Below are positions 33,824 to 42,670 of a stretch of 64,000 nt of DNA, one piece after another. The notes beneath the pieces were generated by a model. It ran no database searches, had not been told where the DNA came from, and was given only the letters and a program-made list of their open reading frames with translations. The stretch comes from Paracoccus zhejiangensis. GTDB lineage: Bacteria > Pseudomonadota > Alphaproteobacteria > Rhodobacterales > Rhodobacteraceae. Numbering within the stretch: position 1 is the stretch's first letter; each line of letters begins with the position of its first letter. A program made the translations under genes and the position numbers. The stretch covers positions 1,736,001-1,800,000 of the forward strand of contig NZ_CP025430.1 of NCBI RefSeq assembly GCF_002847445.1. The letters are read 5' to 3'.

Positions 33824-33855
33824 CTGGACCTATCTTCGGATCAAACTGGACATAT
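33824..33855. promoter_or_regulatory. TauR operator: two CTGGAC direct repeats
   Basis: CTGGACCTAT (33824-33833) and CTGGACATAT (33846-33855) are direct repeats 22 bp apart start to start, about two DNA turns. They lie right at the tauR start and about 85-115 bp before tauK. They match the known Rhodobacter TauR repeat type (CTGGAC[T/C]TAA), so autoregulation of tauR and activation of tauK are expected. Confidence 0.8.
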
Positions 33856-33938
33856 CATCGCCCTGTCCGCTCTGCAATCTTACCCGTGTCATGTCGCCGC
33901 ACCCCCACCCAGCGGCCATACACAGGGAGAGAAAAACA

Positions 33939-34943
33939 ATGTCTGCAATGACCCGCATTCTGACCGGAGCCGCCACCGCCCTCGCGCTGGTGCTGCCCGC
34001 CCATGCCACCGAATACCGCGTCGCCGTGGGCGATGGCGCCGGCGGCACGCAAGAGGCCCTGGGCAAGGCCTTCGTCGCCGCGCTGGAAGAACAGTCCGGC
34101 GGCAACATGACCGCGAAACTCTTCCTGAACGGCCAGCTTGGCGACGAGCAGGACACGGTGACCGCCGCCGCCACCGGCACGCTGGATTTCTCGATCCTCG
34201 CCATCAACAACATCACCCCCTTCTCGCCCTCGGTCGGCACGCTGACCCTGCCCTATGTGATCCTGAGCCAGGAGGACGCCGAGAAGGTGACCCAGGGCGA
34301 GATCGGCCAGCAGATGGTCGAACAGACCATCGAGGATGCCGGCGTGCGCATCATCGGCTGGGGCTATTCCGGTTTCCGCGTTCTGACCAACTCGAAGAAG
34401 CCGGTTTCGACCGTGGCCGACCTGCAGGGTCTGGTGGTCCGCGTGCCGAAGAACGAGATCATGATCGAGACCTACAAGAGCTGGGGCATCAACCCGACCC
34501 CGATGGCCTGGGGCGAGACCTTCGCCGCGCTTCAGCAGAAGGTCGTGGACGGCCAGGACAACCCCTACATGACCGTCTACGCGATGAAGTTCGACGAAGT
34601 TCAGAAATACATCACCAATATCCGCTACATCTTCTCGATCGAGCCGCTGATCGTTTCGGAAGCCCTGTTCGAGGGCCTCAGCGAAGAGGAACAGGCGCAG
34701 GTGCTGGCCGCCGGTGAAGCCGCGACCAAGGCCTCGGCCGAGTTCCTGCGTGCCGAAGAGACCAAGATCCGCGAAGAACTGGTCGCCCGCGGCATGGAAA
34801 TCACCGAGCCGGCCGATGGCGAGAAGGAATTCATCGCGCTGGCCGAGGCCGCTGTCTGGCCGAAATTCTATGACCAGATCGGCGGCAAGGAGGTTCTGGA
34901 CAATGTCCTGACCTCGCTGGGGCGCCCCGCCGCCGCGGAATAG
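33939..34943 (+). CDS. tauK: TRAP transporter periplasmic binding protein, probable taurine receptor
   Basis: The protein has 334 residues from ATG 33939 behind GGGAGAG. A Sec signal ends at PAHATEYR. It is a DctP-type TRAP receptor: FVAALEEQSGGNMTAKLF, LNGQLGDEQDTVTAAATG and the helix region LQGLVVRVPKN with the conserved Arg that usually salt-bridges the ligand carboxylate (here probably the sulfonate), then AWGETFAALQQKVVDGQDNP. First gene of the tauKLM-tauXY-xsc-tauZ-pta cluster and directly downstream of the TauR repeats. A terminator-like hairpin after it should make the receptor more abundant than the membrane subunits. Naming K for the receptor follows the TauKLM usage; the substrate is inferred from context. 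Confidence 0.85.
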   Translation: MSAMTRILTGAATALALVLPAHATEYRVAVGDGAGGTQEALGKAFVAALEEQSGGNMTAKLFLNGQLGDEQDTVTAAATGTLDFSILAINNITPFSPSVGTLTLPYVILSQEDAEKVTQGEIGQQMVEQTIEDAGVRIIGWGYSGFRVLTNSKKPVSTVADLQGLVVRVPKNEIMIETYKSWGINPTPMAWGETFAALQQKVVDGQDNPYMTVYAMKFDEVQKYITNIRYIFSIEPLIVSEALFEGLSEEEQAQVLAAGEAATKASAEFLRAEETKIREELVARGMEITEPADGEKEFIALAEAAVWPKFYDQIGGKEVLDNVLTSLGRPAAAE

Positions 34944-34957
34944 CTTTCCTCCCCGAC

Positions 34958-34991
34958 TGGCGCGCGGGCTCTGGTCCTGCGCGCCACTTTT
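34958..34991 (+). terminator. attenuating hairpin after tauK
   Basis: An 8-bp stem TGGCGCGC/GCGCGCCA (34958-34965 and 34979-34986) with a 13-nt loop is followed by C and TTTT. It sits between receptor and permease genes, where partial termination raises receptor levels. Confidence 0.65.
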
Positions 34992-35036
34992 CCTCCGCTG
35001 ACTTTCCCCCAACGCGCCCCTTTCCGGAGGCCCTGC

Positions 35037-35594
35037 ATGTCTATGCTCTGGTCGTTCCTTGACAAGTTCGAAAGCCATCTGTGCCGGATCCTTCTGGCGG
35101 TGTTCGTGACATTGCTTTTCGTGCAGATCGTCGCCCGCCAGATCTTCGGCTTCTCGATCACCTGGATCGAGGAACTGTCGGTCATCCTGTTTGTCTGGTT
35201 CGCCTATTTCGGCGCCTCCTATGCCGCCCGCATGGCGGCGCATAACCGCGTCTCGTTCCACCTGAACATGATGCCGCGCACCCGCGCCCGCATCGTCGAG
35301 GCCATCGGCGACGCCTTCTGGATCGCCTTCAATGTCGTCTTCATCTGGCAGTCGATCGCCTTCATCAGCCGGCTGAAGCCCTTCGTGAAGGCCCAGACCC
35401 TCGGTTGGGAAATGCGCTACGTCTACCTCGCGCTGCCCATCGCCTTCACCCTGATGACGCTGCGCATCCTGCAGGTGAACTATCTGAAACTGGTCCGTGG
35501 CATCGACCCGGCCGATCCCGACAAGGTGACCGTCGAGGCCGTTCTGGAACTGGCCGAGGACGAACAGCGCGCCTTCGACCGGAGGAACCACTGA
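35037..35594 (+). CDS. tauL: TRAP transporter small membrane subunit (DctQ-like)
   Basis: The protein has 185 residues and four predicted membrane helices: ILLAVFVTLLFVQIVARQIFG, ELSVILFVWFAYFGASYA, DAFWIAFNVVFIWQSIAFI and VYLALPIAFTLMTLRILQ. The first pair holds the DctQ family signature with 'W.EE.....' (ITWIEELSVILFVW). It starts at ATG 35037 behind CGGAGG, 43 nt after the hairpin, and its stop overlaps tauM (TGATG). Works as partner of the large permease TauM in sodium-driven uptake of the ligand captured by TauK. Assignment by membrane topology, motif and operon. Confidence 0.88.
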   Translation: MSMLWSFLDKFESHLCRILLAVFVTLLFVQIVARQIFGFSITWIEELSVILFVWFAYFGASYAARMAAHNRVSFHLNMMPRTRARIVEAIGDAFWIAFNVVFIWQSIAFISRLKPFVKAQTLGWEMRYVYLALPIAFTLMTLRILQVNYLKLVRGIDPADPDKVTVEAVLELAEDEQRAFDRRNH

Positions 35595-36934
35595 TGGACA
35601 ACCTGCTGATCGAGATCCTGTTCGGGTCGTTCTTCCTGCTGATGGTCCTGGGCGCGCCGATCACCGTGGCGCTGGGGGTCTCGGCGCTGGCCGCGATGCT
35701 CTATCTCGGCGACAACCCGATCAAGATGGTGCAGATGGCCTGGTCCTCGGTGGGGTCCTTCCCGCTGATGGCGCTGCCCTCCTTCATCCTCGCCGGGGCG
35801 CTGATGGAGGCCGCGGGCCTCTCGCGCCGGCTGATCGCGGTTGCCGAAAGCCTCGCCGGGCCGTTCACCGGCGGCCTCTCTGCCGCCACCGTCATCGCCT
35901 GCCTGTTCTTCGGCGCGATCTCAGGTTCCGGCCCCGCCACCACCGCCGCCGTCGGCATGCTGATGATCCCGGCCATGGTGCGCCAGGGTTATGGCGGTGG
36001 CTATGCGGCTGCGGTCACGGCCTCGGCCGGCGGGCTTGGCATCATCATCCCGCCCTCGATCCCGATGGTCATCTACGGCATCTCGGCCATGGGCCTGCAG
36101 CCCGACCCCGCCGCGATCGAAGCGCATGGCCAGTTCCAGTCGGTCTCGATCTCGAAACTGTTCATCGCCGGCTTCCTGCCCGGTGTGGTGATGGCGGGCG
36201 GCCTGCTGATCATGAACTACATCCGCTGCCGGATGCGCGGCTTCCATGGCTCGGCCGAGCCGCTGTCGCTCAGGAAGGTTGCCTGTGCCTGCTACAAGGG
36301 CTTCTGGGCGCTGATGGCCCCGGTGGTGATCCTTGGCGGCATCTATTCCGGCTTCTTCACCCCGACCGAGGCCGCCATCGTCGCGATCTTCTACACCCTC
36401 TTCGTCGGTGTTGTGATCTACCGCGAACTGGACCTCAACGAAGTGGTCAAGTCGCTGGACACCACCACCTGGCTTGCCGGGCGCGTGCTGCTGGTCCTTT
36501 TCGCCGCCACCATCTTCGGCCGGGTGCTGGTCGAGAACAACATCCCCGGGGTCATTGCCGGCGGCATCCTGTCGCTGACCGACAACCTCTACATCATCTG
36601 GGCCATGGTCATCGGCCTGCTGCTGATCGTCGGCATGTTCATGGAGACACTGGCCGCGATCATGATCCTCGTGCCAGTGATGCTGCCGGTGGCCTACATG
36701 ATGGGCATCGACCCGATCCACTTCGGCATCGTGATGATCTGCACGCTGTCGGTGGGCTTCCAGACCCCGCCACTGGGCGAGAACCTGTTCATCGCCTCGG
36801 GCATCTCGGGCATCTCGATCGAGCGGATCAGCCTGCGCGCCCTGCCCTTCGCCGCCGCCTCGGTCTCAGCCATTTTCCTCATCGCCTGCTTCCCCGAAAT
36901 CGCCCTCTGGGTGCCGCGGATGCTGGGCTACTAA
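35594..36934 (+). CDS. tauM: TRAP transporter large membrane subunit (DctM-like)
   Basis: The protein has 446 residues from ATG 35594, with GAGG upstream in the tauL end. It has about 12 membrane helices and DctM hallmarks: LPSFILAGALMEAAG, GAISGSGPATTAAVGMLMIP (re-entrant Ser/Gly-rich loop), GGLGIIIPPSIPMVIYG and SVGFQTPPLGENLFIASG near the end. This subunit forms the sodium-coupled elevator that moves taurine inward. It ends 17 nt before tauX, so transport and first catabolic step are co-expressed. Confidence 0.92.
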   Translation: MDNLLIEILFGSFFLLMVLGAPITVALGVSALAAMLYLGDNPIKMVQMAWSSVGSFPLMALPSFILAGALMEAAGLSRRLIAVAESLAGPFTGGLSAATVIACLFFGAISGSGPATTAAVGMLMIPAMVRQGYGGGYAAAVTASAGGLGIIIPPSIPMVIYGISAMGLQPDPAAIEAHGQFQSVSISKLFIAGFLPGVVMAGGLLIMNYIRCRMRGFHGSAEPLSLRKVACACYKGFWALMAPVVILGGIYSGFFTPTEAAIVAIFYTLFVGVVIYRELDLNEVVKSLDTTTWLAGRVLLVLFAATIFGRVLVENNIPGVIAGGILSLTDNLYIIWAMVIGLLLIVGMFMETLAAIMILVPVMLPVAYMMGIDPIHFGIVMICTLSVGFQTPPLGENLFIASGISGISIERISLRALPFAAASVSAIFLIACFPEIALWVPRMLGY

Positions 36935-36951
36935 CAGAAAGGACCTTTCCT

Positions 36952-37362
36952 ATGACCGCCACCACGACGCGCCGCGCCCTGACCGCCGCCGATCTGAAGG
37001 CCACCTTCGACGCCTTCAACCGCCACGACATCGACGGCGTGATGACCCATTTCGCCGATGACTGCGTCTTCTTCACCGTCGCGGGCGAGCATGAATACGG
37101 CAACCGCATTGAGGGCAAAGCCGCCATCGCCAAGGCGTTCGAGGGCGTCTGGACCACCATGCCGGACGTGCAATGGGCCGATCACAGCCATTTCCTCAGC
37201 GAGGATGGCAGCCGCGGCGTCAGCCAATGGACCTTCCGCGCCACCAACCCCGATGGCACTCGCACCGAAGTTCAGGGGGTGGACCTGTTCCGCATCAAGG
37301 ACGGCCAGATCGTCGAGAAACAGGCGATCCGCAAGCAGCGCCCTGCCGTTCCCGCCAAGTGA
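36952..37362 (+). CDS. tauX: taurine dehydrogenase small subunit (SnoaL/NTF2-like)
   Basis: The protein has 136 residues with an NTF2-like fold: LKATFDAFNRHDIDGVMTHF, DDCVFFTVAGEHEYG, then GKAAIAKAFEGVWTTMPD and LFRIKDGQIVEKQAIRK. ATG 36952 has AAAGGA 9 nt upstream. By itself the family could be many things, but directly before a DadA-like flavoprotein in a taurine cluster it matches TauX of Paracoccus/Rhodobacter, the small subunit of the cytochrome-c-linked dehydrogenase that turns taurine into sulfoacetaldehyde and ammonia. No signal peptide is seen. Confidence 0.88.
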   Translation: MTATTTRRALTAADLKATFDAFNRHDIDGVMTHFADDCVFFTVAGEHEYGNRIEGKAAIAKAFEGVWTTMPDVQWADHSHFLSEDGSRGVSQWTFRATNPDGTRTEVQGVDLFRIKDGQIVEKQAIRKQRPAVPAK

Positions 37363-37369
37363 GCCCGCC

Positions 37370-38761
37370 ATGAACGCGATGAACAGACGCCCCGGATCAT
37401 CCCCCTACGATCCTCTCTATGACCCGATGACCGCGCCCTCGCTGGGTCCGCAGAGCGACTATGCCCCCACCTACTGGATCGGCACCGCCGGTCCCGCCCC
37501 CGAGGCCGATGGCCCGGTCCGCGGCGACATGGACGTGGATGTCGCGGTGATCGGCTCGGGCTATACCGGCCTCTCGACTGCGATCCACCTGGCCAAGATG
37601 CACGGCATCAAGGCCGTGGTGCTCGAGGCCAATGGCGTCGCCTTCGGCTGCTCGACCCGCAATGGCGGCCAGGCGCAGATCAGTTCCGGCCGGCTGAAGC
37701 GCAGCCAATGGATCGCCCGCTGGGGTCTCGACGTGGCGCAGGGCCTTCATGCCGAGATCACCGAGGCGTTCGACCTGTTCCGTGGCCTGATCCGCGATCA
37801 TGCCATCGACTGCGAGCCGCAGGACGGCGGGCATTACTACATCGCTCACAAGGCCTCGGCCATGCCGGCGCTGGACAGCGAAACGCGCCTGTTGAACGAC
37901 ACCTTCGGCTATGGCGCGCGGATGATGTCCCGTGACGAGTTGCACAACACCGTCGCCCGCGACATGGAGGCGCACGGCGCCATGTGGGAGCCTGATGGCA
38001 CCGGCATCCATGCCGCGAAACTGGCCTTCGGCTACCTGCGCATCGCCCGCGAACTGGGCGCCAAGGTTCATACCGACAGCCCTGTGACGGGATGGCAGCT
38101 GAAGAACGGCATCCACCACCTGCGCACCCCGGGCGGCACGGTCCGCGCCCGCCGCGTGGCTGTGGCGACCGCCGCCTATGCGCCCCGCAGCCTGCATCCG
38201 CGGCTGAAGGACCGGCTGATGCCGATCATGTCGAACAGCGTGGTGACCCGCGTGCTGACGCCTGCCGAGCTTGACTCGGTCGGCATCCGGAAGCTCTCGC
38301 CGCTGACCGATACGCGCACCCTGCGCCATTACTATAGGCTTCTGCCCGACAACCGCCTGCAGATCGGTTCGCGCGCTGCCATCACCGGTCGCGACGCCGC
38401 CAACCCGGCGCATCTCGCGGCGCTGCGCGAGGGCATGGCCCGCAAGTTCCCCGCCCTGCGCGGGATCGAGCTGGACTACAGCTGGTGGGGCTGGGTCGAT
38501 GTCAGCCATGACATGATGCCCCGCATCACCGGCCTGCCCGACCTGCCCGGCGCCTTCTACGCGCTCGGCTATGGCGGCAATGGCGTCATGTATTCCGCCA
38601 TGGCCGGTCGCCGCATGGCCCAGCTGGTCGCCGGCGAACAGGTGCCGGACCTGCCGATCTTCAATTCCGAATTGCCGCATGAGGGCTGGAAGACGCCCTT
38701 CCGACGGCTTGGCCAATGGGGCCTCTACCACCTCTACCATTATCGCGACGAACGCAAATAA
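37370..38761 (+). CDS. tauY: taurine dehydrogenase large subunit (FAD)
   Basis: The protein has 463 residues from ATG 37370, 7 nt after tauX. The FAD-binding motif VAVIGSGYTGLSTAIHLAK begins near residue 56, and CSTRNGGQAQISSGRLKRSQ follows as in PuuB/DadA-like amine oxidases. The C-terminus has the second FAD contact YALGYGGNGVMYSAMAGRRM. It oxidises the amino group of taurine and passes electrons to cytochrome c. No Tpa (taurine:pyruvate aminotransferase) lies in the operon, so the dehydrogenase route is the one encoded here. It ends 12 nt before xsc. Confidence 0.9.
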   Translation: MNAMNRRPGSSPYDPLYDPMTAPSLGPQSDYAPTYWIGTAGPAPEADGPVRGDMDVDVAVIGSGYTGLSTAIHLAKMHGIKAVVLEANGVAFGCSTRNGGQAQISSGRLKRSQWIARWGLDVAQGLHAEITEAFDLFRGLIRDHAIDCEPQDGGHYYIAHKASAMPALDSETRLLNDTFGYGARMMSRDELHNTVARDMEAHGAMWEPDGTGIHAAKLAFGYLRIARELGAKVHTDSPVTGWQLKNGIHHLRTPGGTVRARRVAVATAAYAPRSLHPRLKDRLMPIMSNSVVTRVLTPAELDSVGIRKLSPLTDTRTLRHYYRLLPDNRLQIGSRAAITGRDAANPAHLAALREGMARKFPALRGIELDYSWWGWVDVSHDMMPRITGLPDLPGAFYALGYGGNGVMYSAMAGRRMAQLVAGEQVPDLPIFNSELPHEGWKTPFRRLGQWGLYHLYHYRDERK

Positions 38762-38773
38762 GGAGCGACACCG

Positions 38774-40555
38774 ATGAAAATGACCACTGAAGAAGCCTTC
38801 GTCAAAGTCCTGCAGATGCACGGCATCGAGCATGCCTTCGGCATCATCGGGTCGGCGATGATGCCCGTCTCGGACCTCTTCCCCAAGGCCGGGATCACCT
38901 TCTGGGACTGCGCGCATGAAACCAATGCCGGGCTGATGGCCGATGGCTTCACCCGCTCGACCGGCAAGATGTCGATGGCCATCGCACAGAACGGCCCCGG
39001 CGTCACCGGCTTTGTCACCCCGATCAAGACCGCCTACTGGAACCACACGCCGCTGCTGCTGGTGACCCCGCAGGCCGCCAACAAGACCATCGGCCAGGGC
39101 GGTTTCCAGGAGATGGAGCAGATGCGGCTGTTTGCCGACAGCGTCTGCTATCAGGAGGAAGTGCGCGACGCCTCGCGCATCCCCGAGGTGCTGAACCGCG
39201 TCATCATGCAGGCCTGGCGCAACTCGGCCCCGGCGCAGATGAACATCCCGCGCGACATGTGGACGCAAGTCATCGACGTGGACCTGCCGCAGGTCGTGGC
39301 CTTCGAACGCCCCTCGGGCGGCGAGGAGGCGGTGGCCGAAGCCGCCAAGCTGCTGAGCGAAGCGAAGTTCCCGGTGATCCTCTCGGGCGCGGGCGTGGTT
39401 CTGTCCGGCGCGATCCCGGATCTGGCGAAACTGGCCGAGCGTCTGGATGCCCCGGTCGCCTCGAACTACCAGCACAATGACAGTTTCCCCGGCTCGCATC
39501 CGCTGGCTGTTGGCCCCCTCGGCTACAATGGCTCGAAGGCGGCGATGGAGCTGATCGCCAAGGCCGATGTGGTTCTGGCGCTTGGCACCCGCTTGAACCC
39601 GTTCTCGACCCTGCCCGGCTATGGCATCGATTATTGGCCGAAAGAGGCCAAGATCATCCAGGTCGATATCAATGCCGACCGGATCGGGCTGACCAAGAAG
39701 GTCACCGTGGGCATCCAGGGCGATGCGGCCAAGGTCGCGCGTGGCATTCTGGCGCAGCTTTCGCCGGGTGCCGGAGATGCCGGCCGGGCTGATCGCAAGA
39801 CGCTGATCAGCCAGACAAAATCGCGTTGGGCGCAGGAGCTGTCGAGCCTCGATCACGAGCAGGACGATCCCGGCACCGAATGGAATGCCGAGGCCCGCAC
39901 CCGTGATGCCGGGCTGATGTCGCCGCGTCAGGCGTGGCGGGCGATCATGCAGGCGGTGCCGGCCGAGGCGATCGTGTCGTCGGATATCGGCAATAACTGC
40001 GCCATCGGCAATGCCTATCCCGCCTTCGAGAAGGGCCGGAAATACCTTGCGCCGGGCCTCTTCGGTCCCTGCGGCTATGGCTTCCCCTCGATCCTCGGCG
40101 CCAAGATCGGCAATCCGGAGACCCCGGTGATCGGCTTTGCCGGTGACGGCGCCTTCGGCATCTCGATGAACGAGATGACCGCCTGTGGCCGCGACGACTG
40201 GCCGGCGATCACCATGGTGATCTTCCGCAACTACCAGTGGGGCGCGGAAAAGCGCAACACGACGCTGTGGTATTCGAACAACTTCGTCGGCACCGAACTG
40301 GACCGCGATACCTCCTATGCCGGCATCGCCCGGGCCTGCGGGGTCCACGGCGTTCAGGTCAGCTCGACCGAGGAACTGACCCATGCGCTGCACGAGGCGG
40401 TTGATCGCCAGATGAAGTCGGGCGAAACCACCTTCATCGAGGTTCTGCTGAACCAGGAACTGGGCGAGCCCTTCCGCCGCGATGCGATGAAGAAGCCCGT
40501 CAGTGTCGCCGGGATCAGCGCCAGCGACATGCGCCCGCAAAAAGGCGCGGCCTGA
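38774..40555 (+). CDS. xsc: sulfoacetaldehyde acetyltransferase
   Basis: The protein has 593 residues, the usual Xsc length, from ATG 38774 behind AGGAG. It has the three-domain thiamine-diphosphate fold. The N-terminal HETNAGLMADGFTR holds the cofactor-activating Glu, and the TPP/Mg motif is GDGAFGISMNEMTACGRDDWP (about residues 455-475) with the paired RNYQWGAEKRNT. It condenses sulfoacetaldehyde with phosphate to give acetyl phosphate and sulfite, the C-S cleavage step of taurine breakdown. Neighbours tauXY upstream and pta downstream supply and drain it. Confidence 0.95.
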   Translation: MKMTTEEAFVKVLQMHGIEHAFGIIGSAMMPVSDLFPKAGITFWDCAHETNAGLMADGFTRSTGKMSMAIAQNGPGVTGFVTPIKTAYWNHTPLLLVTPQAANKTIGQGGFQEMEQMRLFADSVCYQEEVRDASRIPEVLNRVIMQAWRNSAPAQMNIPRDMWTQVIDVDLPQVVAFERPSGGEEAVAEAAKLLSEAKFPVILSGAGVVLSGAIPDLAKLAERLDAPVASNYQHNDSFPGSHPLAVGPLGYNGSKAAMELIAKADVVLALGTRLNPFSTLPGYGIDYWPKEAKIIQVDINADRIGLTKKVTVGIQGDAAKVARGILAQLSPGAGDAGRADRKTLISQTKSRWAQELSSLDHEQDDPGTEWNAEARTRDAGLMSPRQAWRAIMQAVPAEAIVSSDIGNNCAIGNAYPAFEKGRKYLAPGLFGPCGYGFPSILGAKIGNPETPVIGFAGDGAFGISMNEMTACGRDDWPAITMVIFRNYQWGAEKRNTTLWYSNNFVGTELDRDTSYAGIARACGVHGVQVSSTEELTHALHEAVDRQMKSGETTFIEVLLNQELGEPFRRDAMKKPVSVAGISASDMRPQKGAA

Positions 40556-40564
40556 CCAAGCCTC

Positions 40565-40592
40565 TGCCCGGCGGCGCACCTGCCGCCGGGCA
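40565..40592 (+). terminator. strong GC hairpin between xsc and tauZ
   Basis: An 11-bp perfect stem (TGCCCGGCGGC / GCCGCCGGGCA) with a 6-nt loop begins 9 nt after the xsc stop. There is no T-tract, so it probably reduces read-through or protects the upstream mRNA end. Confidence 0.55.
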
Positions 40593-40613
40593 ATGATCCT
40601 GCAGGAGATTTCC

Positions 40614-41636
40614 ATGGCCAGCATCGACATGCGTCTGCCGAAGATCGAGACCCTCAAGCCCTTCTTTCCCGGCTTTGCCATCTCGGTGCTCGTCGCCGTC
40701 AGCGCGCAATTCCTGTCCGAGCATTACGGCGCCCCGGCCATGCTGCTGGCGCTGCTCTTGGGGCTGGCGCTGAACTTCCTCGCCGAAGAGGGCACCCGTA
40801 CCGCGCCGGGGATCGAGTTCACCGCCCGCACCGTGCTGCGCCTTGGCGTGGCGCTGTTGGGCGCGCGGATCAGCGTCGAGATGCTGGCCGAACTGGGCGG
40901 CCCGGCCATTGCGCTGGTCATCGCCGGGGTGGTGCTGACCATCGGCTTCGCGCTTCTGGTGACGCGCTTCGTCGGGCGCAGCTGGCGCTTCGCGCTCTTG
41001 ACCGGCGGCTCGGTGGCGATCTGCGGTGCCTCGGCCGCCATGGCCATCGCCGCCGTGCTGCCCAAGCACGAGAAATCCGAACGCGACCTGGTCTTCACCG
41101 TGCTCTCGGTCACCGTGCTCTCGACCGTCGCCATGGTGCTTTACCCGATGATCGCGCAGGTCTTTCATCTGGATGACCGCGATGCCGGGGTGTTCCTCGG
41201 CGGTACCATCCATGACGTGGCGCAGGTGGTCGGCGCGGGCTTCTCGATCAGCCCCGAGGCTGGCGAGACCGCCACGCTGGTCAAGCTGATCCGGGTGTCG
41301 ATGCTGGCGCCGGTGGTGCTGTGCTTCTCGCTGGCCATCCGGCAGATGGGTCTGGCCGATCTCAGCCAGGGCAAGAAACCGCCGCTGCTGCCGGGCTTCG
41401 TCATCGGCTTCCTGGTGCTGGCGGCGGCCAATTCCTTCGGCCTGATCCCGCAGGTGGTGGCCGATGCCGCCGGTGCGCTCAGCCGTTGGGCGCTGCTCAT
41501 TGCCATCGCGGCCGTTGGCATCAAGACCTCGCTGGCGCGGATGCTCGAGGTCGGCACCGGCGCGATCCTGCTGCTGGTCGCCGAAACCATCTTCCTTGGC
41601 GGCTTCGTCGTCACCGGCCTGCATTTCCTCGGCTGA
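40614..41636 (+). CDS. tauZ: YeiH/UPF0324-type membrane protein, probable sulfate or sulfite exporter
   Basis: The protein has 340 residues from ATG 40614, with CAGGAG upstream at 5 nt. It has about ten membrane helices of the PF03601 family: FFPGFAISVLVAVSAQFL, VLRLGVALLGARISVEML, GGSVAICGASAAMAIAAVLP, and FLGGTIHDVAQVVGAGFSIS. Members encoded with xsc are called TauZ and are proposed to expel the sulfate or sulfite produced from sulfonates. Position between xsc and pta supports that. Transport direction and substrate are inference. Confidence 0.8.
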   Translation: MASIDMRLPKIETLKPFFPGFAISVLVAVSAQFLSEHYGAPAMLLALLLGLALNFLAEEGTRTAPGIEFTARTVLRLGVALLGARISVEMLAELGGPAIALVIAGVVLTIGFALLVTRFVGRSWRFALLTGGSVAICGASAAMAIAAVLPKHEKSERDLVFTVLSVTVLSTVAMVLYPMIAQVFHLDDRDAGVFLGGTIHDVAQVVGAGFSISPEAGETATLVKLIRVSMLAPVVLCFSLAIRQMGLADLSQGKKPPLLPGFVIGFLVLAAANSFGLIPQVVADAAGALSRWALLIAIAAVGIKTSLARMLEVGTGAILLLVAETIFLGGFVVTGLHFLG

Positions 41637-41680
41637 CGCCGCCGCCCCCAGATTGGCCCCTTCCTTGAAAGGCCCCTGCC

Positions 41681-42670
41681 ATGAAACCGCTCGACCGCAT
41701 CTTCGAGACCGCCCGCAGCGCGCCGCGCCACATCATCCTGCCCGAGGGCGATGATCCCCGCGTCGCCGAAGCCGCCGCCCGGCTGGTCTCTGAAGGGCTG
41801 GCGCAGATCACGCTGATGAACGGCCCCGACCTGCCCGGCGTCACCGCGCTGAACCCGTCCGAAGCCCCTGATCTCGTGGAGCTTTCCGAGCACTGGCACC
41901 AGCAGCGCGCGAAGAAGGGCATGACCGCCGAACGCGCGCTGGCCGAGATGCGCGACCCGATCCGTCAGGCGGCAATGCGGGTGCACCTGGGTCAGGCCGA
42001 TGGCACCGTTGGCGGCGCCGTGGCGACCACCGCTGACACCGTCCGCGCCGCCCTGCAAGTGATCGGCCGCGCGCCCGATGCGGCGCTGGTCTCGAGCTTT
42101 TTCCTGATGCTCTCCTGCGGCCCCTCGGCCCCGATCAAGGGCGGGATGATCTTCGCCGATTGCGGGCTGATCATCGATCCAGATGCGAAAGAACTCGCCG
42201 GAATCGCCCGCTCGGCAGCTGCATCCTGCCAGCAGTTGCTGGGCGAAACGCCGCGGGTTGCCCTGCTCAGCTTTTCCACCGCCGGCTCTGCCGATCATCA
42301 CAGCCTTGGCAAGATCCGCGAGGCACTTGCCCTGATCCGCGCCGCCGATCCCGATCTCGAGGTCGATGGCGAGTTGCAGTTCGACGCCGCGCTGGACGAT
42401 GCGATCCGCGCGAAAAAGGCGCCGGGCAGCCGGCTCTCGGGCCGTCCGAACGTGTTCATCTTCCCCGATCTCGCCTCGGGCAATATCGGCTACAAGATCG
42501 CCCAACGCCTCGGCGGGCTGACGGCCATCGGCCCGATCCTGCAGGGCCTCGCCCGCCCCGCCAATGACCTGTCGCGCGGCGCCTCGGTCGAGGACATCAT
42601 CGCCGCCACGGCCGTCACCGCCGCACAGGTCGCCCCTGCGCCTCAGCGATTGAGCGTGTCGACCGGATAG
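41681..42670 (+). CDS. pta: phosphate acetyltransferase
   Basis: The protein has 329 residues, the short single-domain Pta form. Motifs: HIILPEGDDPRVAEAA at the start, LGQADGTVGGAVATTADTVR, CGLIIDPDAKELAGIA, ALLSFSTAGSADHHSLGKI, and FPDLASGNIGYKIAQRLGG near the end. It converts acetyl phosphate from Xsc to acetyl-CoA for the central pathways. ATG 41681 has GAAAGG. Last gene of the taurine operon; its 3' end overlaps the convergent lrp-type gene by 28 bp. Confidence 0.95.
   Translation: MKPLDRIFETARSAPRHIILPEGDDPRVAEAAARLVSEGLAQITLMNGPDLPGVTALNPSEAPDLVELSEHWHQQRAKKGMTAERALAEMRDPIRQAAMRVHLGQADGTVGGAVATTADTVRAALQVIGRAPDAALVSSFFLMLSCGPSAPIKGGMIFADCGLIIDPDAKELAGIARSAAASCQQLLGETPRVALLSFSTAGSADHHSLGKIREALALIRAADPDLEVDGELQFDAALDDAIRAKKAPGSRLSGRPNVFIFPDLASGNIGYKIAQRLGGLTAIGPILQGLARPANDLSRGASVEDIIAATAVTAAQVAPAPQRLSVSTG

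Noticed and set aside
37397-40681. A very long open frame on the minus strand opposite tauY/xsc, and similar ones opposite other genes (for example 48380-51334 and 53310-55748)
   Set aside because: These are antisense shadows caused by high third-position GC; they have His/Arg-rich, low-information proteins while the plus strand has intact conserved enzymes.
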